NCBI RefSeq assembly: GCF_001428365.1
Contig: NZ_LMSH01000002.1
Coordinates: forward strand, 124,001-188,000
Source of the DNA: Arthrobacter sp. Soil763
Lineage (GTDB): Bacteria; Actinomycetota; Actinomycetes; Actinomycetales; Micrococcaceae
Length of the DNA stretch: 64,000 bases
Reading direction: 5' to 3'
A program made the translations under genes and the position numbers. The notes below the pieces were generated by a model. That model was not told the origin of the DNA. It saw only the letters and a list, made by a program, of their open reading frames with translations, and made no database searches. Below are positions 57,582 to 64,000 of this stretch, in pieces. Each line of letters starts with the position of its first letter. Within the stretch, counting starts at the first letter, position 1.

Positions 57582-58661
57582 ATGACTGTCACAGATTCGA
57601 GCGGCGCCTATGTGGTGCTGCTCGCCACGGGAGGGACCATCTCCTCCCGCGGTTCCGAGGCAGGTGGGGGCGCGGTTGCGTCCGATACCGGGGAGCAGGT
57701 GTTCGCCAGCATCGGCGAACCGCCCGCCCACCCGGTCCGCGTGGTCGACGTCTTCCGGAAAGGGTCGTACCTGCTGACCGTGGATGACATGATCGCCATC
57801 TGCGCCCGGATCCGAGAGGCCCTCTCGGCCCCGGAGGTCCTCGGCGTCGTGGTCACCCACGGCACGGACACCATGGAGGAAACCGCCTACCTGGCGGCGC
57901 TGACCCATGATGATCCCCGCCCGGTGGTTTTTACCGGGGCGCAGCAGGCGGCCGATTCCCCAAGCCCCGACGGGCCGGGAAACCTCGCCCGGGCGATCGC
58001 TGTCGCCGGCTCACCGGAGGCCCGCGGGAAGGGCGTGCTGCTGGCCTTCGCCGGCGCCATTTTTCCCGCGACCGGCGTGCGGAAATGCCACACCACCAAG
58101 CCCGAGGCCTTCGCCAACCCTGATTTTGGAACGATCGGCTCCGTCGCCGAGTCCGGGGAGGTCAGCTTCAAAGCAACTCCCCGGCAGCACGCCGCACTGC
58201 CGCTGCCCCGTGCCGGGGCCGGGCCGCGGGTGGACCTCGTCGCTGTCTACCCCGGCGCCGATGCCATCCAGTTCCGGAGTTCGGTACAGGCGGGCGCGGC
58301 CGGAATCGTGCTGCAGGGAACAGGGACCGGCAACGCCAACCACCCGATCTGCCAGGCCGTAGCCGAAGCGGCGGCGGCAGGTGTCGTAGTGGTGACCAGC
58401 ACCCGCGTGGAGGCCGGCGCCGTCGTTCCCGTCTACGGCGACGGCGGCGGCGAAGACCTGCACGAGGCCGGCGCCATACCGTCCGGATGGCTCAGGCCGT
58501 CCCAGTCCCTGATCCTGCTGAGCGTGCTGCTCAGGCTGGGCGAAGCGCCGGACCGCATCGCCGAAGCTTTCGCGCTCCGCGGCAAGGCCCCGGATCCGGA
58601 GAGACCCGCGGCCGGCACCCCAGAACAACAAAAGCCAACAACAAGCGCAGTGAAAGGTTGA
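57582..58661 (+). CDS. Asparaginase/glutaminase-type amidohydrolase
   Basis: A 359-residue type of L-asparaginase. The first catalytic Thr is in [14 protein letters not shown] and the second in [16 protein letters not shown], with the Lys region in [17 protein letters not shown]. It would hydrolyse a side-chain amide to acid plus ammonia. In this operon it directly precedes an imidase-like gene, so a half-amide such as succinamate is a plausible substrate as well as asparagine. GGAG precedes the ATG at 57582; an upstream open frame was rejected because it overlaps operator O2. First gene of the operon. Confidence 0.85.
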   Translation: MTVTDSSGAYVVLLATGGTISSRGSEAGGGAVASDTGEQVFASIGEPPAHPVRVVDVFRKGSYLLTVDDMIAICARIREALSAPEVLGVVVTHGTDTMEETAYLAALTHDDPRPVVFTGAQQAADSPSPDGPGNLARAIAVAGSPEARGKGVLLAFAGAIFPATGVRKCHTTKPEAFANPDFGTIGSVAESGEVSFKATPRQHAALPLPRAGAGPRVDLVAVYPGADAIQFRSSVQAGAAGIVLQGTGTGNANHPICQAVAEAAAAGVVVVTSTRVEAGAVVPVYGDGGGEDLHEAGAIPSGWLRPSQSLILLSVLLRLGEAPDRIAEAFALRGKAPDPERPAAGTPEQQKPTTSAVKG

Positions 58662-58665
58662 ACCC

Positions 58666-59556
58666 ATGACAAAGGACATCCAAGTGGCATTCGGCGTCGA
58701 CGTGGACGCCGTAGCCGGCATGCTCGGCTCCTACGGCGGCGAAGACTCCCCGTGCGACATCTCCCGCGGCCTGTTCAGCGGCGAAGTCGGCGGCCCGCGC
58801 CTCATCCGGCTCTTCGAAAAGTACGGTCTTCCCGCCACCTGGTTCGTGCCGGGCCATTCCATCGAGACCTTCCCGGACCTGACCCGGATGATCGTCGACG
58901 CCGGTCACGAGATCGGCGTGCACGGCTACTCGCACGAAAACCCCATCGCCATGACCCGGGAGCAGGAAACCGCAATCCTCGACCGCTCGATCGAACTCAT
59001 CGAGAAGGTCTCCGGCCGCCGTCCCACCGGCTACGTCGCACCCTGGTGGGAGTTCTCACCGGTCACGAACGAAATCCTGCTCGAACGCGGGATCAAGTAC
59101 GACCACTCCCTGATGCACCGCGACTTCGAGCCCTACTACGTCCGGGTCGGCGACAGCTGGAAGAAGATCGACTACACCAAGGACGCCCAGAGCTGGATGG
59201 AACCGCTGGTCCGCGGAAAGGAAACGGACCTGGTCGAGATCCCGGCCAACTGGTACCTCGATGACCTGCCTCCCATGATGTTCATCAAGGCCTCCCCGAA
59301 CTCGCACGGCTTCGTCAGCCCCCGCGATATCGAACAGATGTGGCGCGACCAGTTCGACTGGGTCTACCGGGAAATGGACCAGGCCGTCTTCACGATGACC
59401 ATCCACCCCGACGTCTCGGGCCGCCCCCAGGTACTGCTCATGCTCGAACGCCTGGTCGAGCACATCAACTCCCACGAGGGCGTCAACTGGATGACCTTCG
59501 ACCAGATCGCGGACTCGTTCCTCGCCCGCAGCCCCCGAAAGGAAAACCAGTCATGA
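58666..59556 (+). CDS. Polysaccharide-deacetylase-fold amidohydrolase, cyclic-imidase-like
   Basis: A 296-residue NodB-fold protein. The first metal region is [11 protein letters not shown] and the second [12 protein letters not shown] (His-x3-His), with [15 protein letters not shown] and [14 protein letters not shown] following. The segment [51 protein letters not shown] is close to what I recall of the Pseudomonas imidase and PuuE-type ring-opening enzymes rather than cell-wall deacetylases, and there is no signal peptide. It would open succinimide-like rings. It lies 4 nt after the asparaginase gene; its stop overlaps the MFS start (ATGA). Confidence 0.75.
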   Translation: MTKDIQVAFGVDVDAVAGMLGSYGGEDSPCDISRGLFSGEVGGPRLIRLFEKYGLPATWFVPGHSIETFPDLTRMIVDAGHEIGVHGYSHENPIAMTREQETAILDRSIELIEKVSGRRPTGYVAPWWEFSPVTNEILLERGIKYDHSLMHRDFEPYYVRVGDSWKKIDYTKDAQSWMEPLVRGKETDLVEIPANWYLDDLPPMMFIKASPNSHGFVSPRDIEQMWRDQFDWVYREMDQAVFTMTIHPDVSGRPQVLLMLERLVEHINSHEGVNWMTFDQIADSFLARSPRKENQS

Positions 59557-60947
59557 GCATTCAGGAACCCGCCGTCGACCTGACCCGGCCGCGGCCGGAC
59601 GAGAAGCGCCGCTTCCCGGTCTTCTCCAAGAAGAACACCAGCGCGGCTACTGTCCTGGCCTTGCTCGCCTGGACCATTGCCGTCTTCGACTACGGCCTGT
59701 TCGGGACGCTGTTGCCGGCCATGCAGGAGGAGTTTGGCTGGACCGCGCCCGAGGCCTACGCCATCAACACCTGGATCGCCGTGGGCACCGCCATTGTCTG
59801 CTTCGGGATCGGCCCCGTGATCGACCGCCTGGGCCGCCGCAAGGGCATGATGACAACCATTGGCGGCACCGCGGTGGTTTCCGGTCTGACCGCTCTGATC
59901 CCGACCGGCATCCCCTTCCTCAGCAACGGTCTCCTGGTCCTGATCCGGTCCTTCGGCGGCCTGGGCTTCTCGGAACAGGCGGTCAACGCGACCTACATGA
60001 ACGAGGTCTACCAGGTGACCGAGGTCGCGGATAAGCGCAAGCGCCCCGGCTTCCACTACTCGTTCATCCAGGGCGGATGGCCGCTGGGCTTCCTGCTGGC
60101 CAGTGCCCTCGCGCTCGCCTTCCTGCCGTCCCTCGGCTGGCGGGCCCTGTACCTGATGGCCACCGTCCCGGCCATCGTCATTGTGTGGGTGATCGCCAAG
60201 AAACTGAAGGAAACCCCGCAGTTCGAGCTGCACCACAAGCTGACGGAACTGGAGAAGGGCGGGCAGTCGGATGAGGCCCACGCCCTGGCCCGCGCCTACG
60301 GCGTCGAACACTCCTCCGCTGCTCCGCTCAAGCGGATCTGGGAACCGCACCTGCGGCGGAACACCATCGTGTTCTCCCTGGCATGGATCGTGAACTTCTT
60401 CGGCATCACCATCTTCAGTGTCCTGGGCAGCTCGGTGCTGAAGAACGCCAAGGGCGTGGAACTCTCCGACGCCTTCTGGATGCTGATTGTGATCAACCTG
60501 CTCGCCTACTTCGGCTACGTCTTCCACGGCTGGCTCGGCGACAAGATCGGCCGCAAGCAGACCATCATCGGTGGCTGGATCCTGTCCGGCATCTCCTTTA
60601 CCATCATGCTCAGCCCGCTCGCCACCAACGCCTTCACGATCATTGCCTCCTACGGCGCCGGCCTGTTCTTCCTGGTCGGCCCCTACGCCGCCATCCAGTA
60701 CTTCATGGCGGAGTGCTACCCGGTCAGCTGCCGTGCCACCGGAACCGCGTTCATCGGGGCGATGAGCCAGCCGGGCACCATCATCGGCGGCGCCATCTTC
60801 ACCGCGATCGCCGCCAGCAGCGGAACCGGGACCGCGGCCGTCTGGGTCGGTGCCGTGGGCACCCTGGTCTCCGGCCTCCTGATGATCGCGGCCAAGCCGC
60901 CGGCCGAAGCCCTCCTGGAGGACCACCCGCACGAGGTCCAGGCATGA
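59553..60947 (+). CDS. MFS transporter of the cyclic-imide operon
   Basis: A 464-residue permease with twelve helices; features are [36 protein letters not shown] (loop 2-3), [26 protein letters not shown], a central cytoplasmic loop at about 225-260 and [13 protein letters not shown]. It resembles acid/H+ symporters. Its position between the imidase and two dehydrogenases suggests it imports the operon's substrate. It overlaps both neighbours by 4 nt. Confidence 0.85.
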   Translation: MSIQEPAVDLTRPRPDEKRRFPVFSKKNTSAATVLALLAWTIAVFDYGLFGTLLPAMQEEFGWTAPEAYAINTWIAVGTAIVCFGIGPVIDRLGRRKGMMTTIGGTAVVSGLTALIPTGIPFLSNGLLVLIRSFGGLGFSEQAVNATYMNEVYQVTEVADKRKRPGFHYSFIQGGWPLGFLLASALALAFLPSLGWRALYLMATVPAIVIVWVIAKKLKETPQFELHHKLTELEKGGQSDEAHALARAYGVEHSSAAPLKRIWEPHLRRNTIVFSLAWIVNFFGITIFSVLGSSVLKNAKGVELSDAFWMLIVINLLAYFGYVFHGWLGDKIGRKQTIIGGWILSGISFTIMLSPLATNAFTIIASYGAGLFFLVGPYAAIQYFMAECYPVSCRATGTAFIGAMSQPGTIIGGAIFTAIAASSGTGTAAVWVGAVGTLVSGLLMIAAKPPAEALLEDHPHEVQA

Positions 60948-61714
60948 GCCCGGATGCGGCGCAGGTGGCGGTTATCACCGGTGCGGCCAGCGGCATCGGC
61001 CGCGCGCTCGCGGTCCATTACGCCGGCCGCGGCGTCCATTCGGTGATCGGCACCTTCCCCGGCGATCCCCACGACCCGGAGGAAACCCTGCGCCAGGTCA
61101 AGGATGCCGGCGGCCAGGCGGTGATCCAGGAAGTGGATGTCCGCAGCACGCCGTCCGTCGACGCGTTCGCCCAGCGCGCCGTCGACGAGTACGGCAGGCT
61201 CGACTACGCGGTGGCGAACGCCGGCATCCTGCGCAACTCGCCCCTGGGGGAGATGACCGATGACCGCTGGGAGGACATGCTCGACGTCGACCTCACCGGC
61301 GTCCTCCGCACCCTCCGGGCCGGGTCCACCAGGATGGCCGACGGCGGAGCGATGGTCGCGGTGTCATCCATCGCCGGCGGGGTCTACGGCTGGGAGGAAC
61401 ACGCGCACTACGCGGCCGCCAAGGCCGGGGTGCTCGGACTCGTCCGCAGCGTGGCCGCCGAGCTGGGACCGCGCGGCATCCGTGCCAACGCGGTCATCCC
61501 CGGGCTCATCGAGACACCGCAGTCCCTGGACCCGGTGAACTCCCTCGGTCCCGAGGGCCTGCAGCGGGCCGGGCGGGACATCCCGTGGGGCAGGGTCGGC
61601 CGTCCGGAGGAAGTCGCCAGCGTCATCGGCTTCCTGACCTCCGACGCCGCCGCCTACGTCACCGGTCAATCCCTGATCGTCGACGGCGGACTCACCATCA
61701 AGATGCGAGCCTGA
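60944..61714 (+). CDS. Short-chain dehydrogenase/reductase
   Basis: A 256-residue classical SDR. Cofactor motif VAVITGAASGIGRAL (T-G-x3-G-x-G), structural NAG in AVANAGIL, and catalytic Ser in VAVSSIAGG with Tyr/Lys in HYAAAKAGVLGL. The C-terminus ends with QSLIVDGGLTIKMRA. It would oxidise or reduce a hydroxy/keto group of an operon intermediate. The ATG overlaps the MFS stop (ATGA). A second SDR follows 18 nt later. Confidence 0.88.
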   Translation: MSPDAAQVAVITGAASGIGRALAVHYAGRGVHSVIGTFPGDPHDPEETLRQVKDAGGQAVIQEVDVRSTPSVDAFAQRAVDEYGRLDYAVANAGILRNSPLGEMTDDRWEDMLDVDLTGVLRTLRAGSTRMADGGAMVAVSSIAGGVYGWEEHAHYAAAKAGVLGLVRSVAAELGPRGIRANAVIPGLIETPQSLDPVNSLGPEGLQRAGRDIPWGRVGRPEEVASVIGFLTSDAAAYVTGQSLIVDGGLTIKMRA

Positions 61715-61732
61715 ACCTCCCGAAAGGACACT

Positions 61733-62455
61733 ATGCAGAACACTGACACTTCCCCGCACTCGACGGGCCGGGCCGTCGTCGTCACCGGCGGTGCCAGCGG
61801 CATCGGGAAGGCCATCGCCGAGGCTTTCGCGGCGAACGGCGACACAGTTGCCGTCCTGGACCGGGACGGCGGATCCGGGAGGATCGCCGTCGACGTCTCG
61901 GACGAGGCGAGCGTGAAGGCCGCGTTCGCCGCCGCCCGCGCGCAGCTGGGCAGGATCGACATCCTCGTGAACAGCGCGGGACTGCTGACCGAGTCGCCGC
62001 TGGAAAACATGACCCTGGCCATGTGGAACGAAACCGTCTCCGTCGACCTCACCGGTGTCTTCCTGTGTTGCCGCGAGGTGGTGGGCGAGATGCGGGAACG
62101 GAAGTGGGGCCGCATCATCAATATCGCCTCCCAGCTGGCCCTCAAGGGCGGGACCGGGCTCGCCCACTACAGTGCCGCCAAGGCCGGGGTGGTGGGGCTG
62201 ACAAAGGCCCTGGCCCTGGAAGTCTCCGGCGACAATGTGCTGGTCAACAGCATCGCGCCCGGGCCGATCGAGACGCCGCTCGTGGAGGGCATCTCGGAGG
62301 ACTGGAAGGCGGCCAAACGTGCCGAGCTGCCGCTGGGCCGTTTTGGCCTCCCCGCCGAGGTGGCCCCCACCGCGCTGCTGCTGGCCAGCGACCCGGGCGG
62401 CAACCTGTACGTGGGCCAGACGCTGGGGCCCAACTCCGGCGACGTCATGCCGTAG
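61733..62455 (+). CDS. Short-chain dehydrogenase/reductase
   Basis: A 240-residue classical SDR: AVVVTGGASGIGKAIAEAFAANG, LVNSAG, IINIASQLALKGGTGLAHYSAAKAGVVGLTKALALE (Ser, Tyr, Lys), and SIAPGPIETPLVEG. It resembles 3-oxoacyl-ACP reductase (FabG)-type enzymes. It is only about as similar to the preceding SDR as SDRs generally are. CGAAAGGA precedes the ATG. Two SDRs in one operon suggest two redox steps on a hydroxylated or keto substrate. Confidence 0.87.
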   Translation: MQNTDTSPHSTGRAVVVTGGASGIGKAIAEAFAANGDTVAVLDRDGGSGRIAVDVSDEASVKAAFAAARAQLGRIDILVNSAGLLTESPLENMTLAMWNETVSVDLTGVFLCCREVVGEMRERKWGRIINIASQLALKGGTGLAHYSAAKAGVVGLTKALALEVSGDNVLVNSIAPGPIETPLVEGISEDWKAAKRAELPLGRFGLPAEVAPTALLLASDPGGNLYVGQTLGPNSGDVMP

Positions 62456-62469
62456 GGGAGGACGAACGT

Positions 62470-62820
62470 ATGTGCGGAGCCTGCGGGCAGACCGTCGTGG
62501 CCGATCCCGTGCTGGGACCGGTGCGGACGATGCGCCAACACCTGATCGTCGCCCAGACGGTCAATGACCTCTGCCGGTCCTGGCCCGGTGCCCCGAAGGT
62601 GGCAGCGACCGGGGGAGGGTGGCTGGTGTCCAGGCCGACGGGGGCCATCGAGGCGGTCTCGACCGTCGAGGCGCTGTGGACCGCGGTGCTCAGCGGCCGC
62701 GCGGGCGAGCCGCTGGCCGCTGCGGTCGGGCCCGCGGCCGCGGTGGCCGACAGTATCGCCTCGCGCGTGCTGGCACTTGGACGCCGCCTGTCCCAAGCGC
62801 GGCCCGCAGGGGCGCCGTAG
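62470..62820 (+). CDS. Small CxxC-starting protein of unknown function
   Basis: A 116-residue protein beginning MCGACGQTVVADPVLGPVRTM, with a CxxC at residues 2-5 and no second Cys pair visible, so a single-pair metal or redox site is possible. The rest is Ala/Gly-rich and helical (EAVSTVEALWTAVLSGRAGEPLAAAVGPAAAVADSIASRVLALGRRLSQA). GGGGAGG lies 10 nt before the ATG. It is the last gene of the imide operon, 14 nt after the second SDR. Function unknown. Confidence 0.65.
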   Translation: MCGACGQTVVADPVLGPVRTMRQHLIVAQTVNDLCRSWPGAPKVAATGGGWLVSRPTGAIEAVSTVEALWTAVLSGRAGEPLAAAVGPAAAVADSIASRVLALGRRLSQARPAGAP

Positions 62821-62850
62821 GGGGAGGGCGTCAGGAATACCCGGCGGCCG

Positions 62851-63510
62851 TCACCCGAACTTCGTCCACTGTCCCTCAGAGACCACCTCGACGGAGCCGT
62901 CGACAACTTTGATGGCTGTCTGTTCGTCGATGGCGTAGGCCGGGCCGCCGAGGTCGGCGGCCCAGCGCGCTGCGTGCTCCGGGGTGTTGGTCGGAAACGC
63001 GTCCAGGTGCGGGAAGATCGAAAAGTCCACCACTCCGAGGGCGCGGTCGTCCGGGGCGGAGGACCACTCAACGAAGGATTTCCCGATCCGGGGCGTCATC
63101 ACCATGCTCCCGGCACTCACGCCCACCCACACCGTGTTGGTCAGCGCCGGAAGCAGCTCGGCCAGCCCGGATTCCCGCATCCAGTGGGATAGGTACGTCG
63201 CGTCGCCGCCGTCGACCAGGAGCACGTCGGCCTCCCGAAGCCAGGGGACCCACCGCTCCGTGCCGATGCTCGGCAGCGCGGTGAGTTCAAGGACACCGAG
63301 GGACGCCCAGCCCAGGCCGGACAGGTGGCGGGATCCGGAACCGGCGGCCATGAGCCGCCGCACCGACGCCGGCCCGCACATCGGGTGGCCCCACTGCGCG
63401 GTCGGAATGATCAGGGCGTGGCACTGGCCGACCGGTTTTCCGAGCAGCTGCTCGAGCGCCGCGTGGATGCTTGGGTTCGTCACGCCGCCGGACGTGAGCA
63501 AGAGTTTCAC
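62851..63510 (-). CDS. Peptidase E (S51 family, alpha-aspartyl dipeptidase type)
   Basis: A 219-residue class-I-glutamine-amidotransferase-fold peptidase. MKLLLTSGGVTNPSIHAALEQLL at the N-terminus, VLLVDGGDATYLSHWM, nucleophile Ser in VWVGVSAGSMVMTPRIG, His in FSIFPHLDAFP, and AYAIDEQTAI follow the S51 order. The family cleaves N-terminal Asp-X dipeptides. It is convergent with the imide operon and may feed aspartate into nitrogen metabolism, but no shared regulation is visible. Confidence 0.85.
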   Translation of the reverse strand: MKLLLTSGGVTNPSIHAALEQLLGKPVGQCHALIIPTAQWGHPMCGPASVRRLMAAGSGSRHLSGLGWASLGVLELTALPSIGTERWVPWLREADVLLVDGGDATYLSHWMRESGLAELLPALTNTVWVGVSAGSMVMTPRIGKSFVEWSSAPDDRALGVVDFSIFPHLDAFPTNTPEHAARWAADLGGPAYAIDEQTAIKVVDGSVEVVSEGQWTKFG

Positions 63511-63733
63511 AGATGCCTCCCCAATTCGGGCGCGGATGCAGGATGTGCTGAGGGCGTGGGACCAGGCCTGACGCGCAGCGGCGGGTCCGGTCTACTACGC
63601 CCACCCGGCCAGTGTGCCAGCTTGGGCGGGGCGCTGGCCCGAATCGGACCGGAATTTTTTCGTCCATCGCGGCGCAGTTAGTCATGCCTGCCGTAACCCG
63701 GGAGCTCGGCAGTTCCCGGTGAGGGGCCGGAAG

Positions 63734-63770
63734 CCACGACGACGGCGGGAGTCTCCCGCCGTCGTCGTGG
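63734..63770. terminator. 17-bp perfect stem-loop
   Basis: CCACGACGACGGCGGGA pairs perfectly with 63754-63770 around a 3-nt loop. It lies in the 283-nt gap downstream of the last gene (minus strand). No T tract; a very stable terminator-like hairpin. Nothing else recognisable in this gap. Confidence 0.65.
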
Positions 63771-63793
63771 TGGTGCTGCCGTGCCTGAAAATT

Positions 63794-63997
63794 CTAGGCG
63801 GACGCCGCATCCAGGTTGGCCGCGCCGTTCAGGCTAAGGGTGAAGGTGTTCGGGCCGCTGGCGTGGACCGCGATGTTGGACTTTGCGGTGTTGTGCCGGA
63901 CCGAGAGGTCGTGGACCAGGGCGTCCAGTTCGTGGTGCATCGTGGCGCGGTCCACGAGCTTGTGGGTGACAGTGTGGCTGGCAGTTTCAAACGTCAT
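63794..63997 (-). CDS. Small hypothetical protein
   Basis: A 67-residue protein: TFETASHTVTHKLVDRATMHHELDALVHDLSVRHNTAKSNIAVHASGPNTFTLSLNGAANLDAASA. It is His-rich (seven His) with no signal or membrane segment. I do not recognise the family. The start ATG at 63997 is 3 nt from the window end, so its ribosome site cannot be checked. A strong hairpin follows downstream. Confidence 0.6.
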   Translation of the reverse strand: MTFETASHTVTHKLVDRATMHHELDALVHDLSVRHNTAKSNIAVHASGPNTFTLSLNGAANLDAASA

Positions 63998-64000
63998 TGT

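Overview
The window is chromosomal DNA from a high-GC actinobacterium. Most genes have strongly G/C-ending codons. Many promoters have a TAnnnT hexamer only 6-8 nt before an ATG or GTG, which is the leaderless arrangement common in Actinobacteria. The gene content (SCO1664-family protein, PAS-ANTAR regulator, GPP34 protein, DtxR-type iron box, CynX-type MFS) fits the Micrococcaceae; Arthrobacter/Pseudarthrobacter is my inference. I found no rRNA, tRNA, CRISPR array or transposase.

Layout. 1-7.8 kb: housekeeping and small accessory genes (hydroxypyruvate isomerase with its transporter, aldo/keto reductase, DUF488, UDG-like protein, secreted protein, alpha/beta hydrolase, a Cys-rich mini-protein behind a CsoR-like operator, D-2-hydroxyacid dehydrogenase). 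7.9-13.4 kb: a LacI-controlled catabolic operon (MHS-type transporter, FMN alpha-hydroxyacid oxidase, HpcH/HpaI aldolase, FAH hydrolase) with twin operators over its promoter. 13.4-20.5 kb: VOC protein, DUF808 protein behind a leaderless mini-ORF, MarR/hydrolase pair, heterodimeric ABC exporter. 20.5-26.6 kb: an A/T-richer accessory island holding a lipoprotein, a broken copy of the ABC gene's 3' end, and four unfamiliar genes, one with a zinc ribbon and a HEPN-like RxxxxH motif.

26.6-50.2 kb: mostly chromosomal backbone: SCO1664/phosphatase pair, AAA+/VWA pair, an iron-regulated adenylation-carrier-acyltransferase fusion, type II sulfide:quinone oxidoreductase, MFS exporters, a membrane cytochrome b beside etfA/etfB, MOSC, PAS-ANTAR, VanY-type carboxypeptidase, GPP34, cupin and a secreted DUF6454-type protein.

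50.4-62.8 kb holds what I consider the most interesting system: two back-to-back regulated catabolic units that both appear aimed at cyclic amides. One, beside a PucR-type regulator, encodes PxpA (YcsF/LamB), a biotin carrier, a biotin carboxylase, PxpB and PxpC, i.e. a split urea-carboxylase-like complex plus the 5-oxoprolinase subunits. The other, behind a LacI-type regulator with two 16-bp operators 112 bp apart, encodes an asparaginase-type amidohydrolase, a polysaccharide-deacetylase-fold enzyme resembling cyclic imidase, an MFS transporter, two SDR dehydrogenases and a small CxxC protein. My model is import of a cyclic imide or lactam, ring opening, then half-amide hydrolysis to a dicarboxylate and ammonia. 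A peptidase E gene follows. The window ends with a 17-bp stem-loop and a small hypothetical gene.
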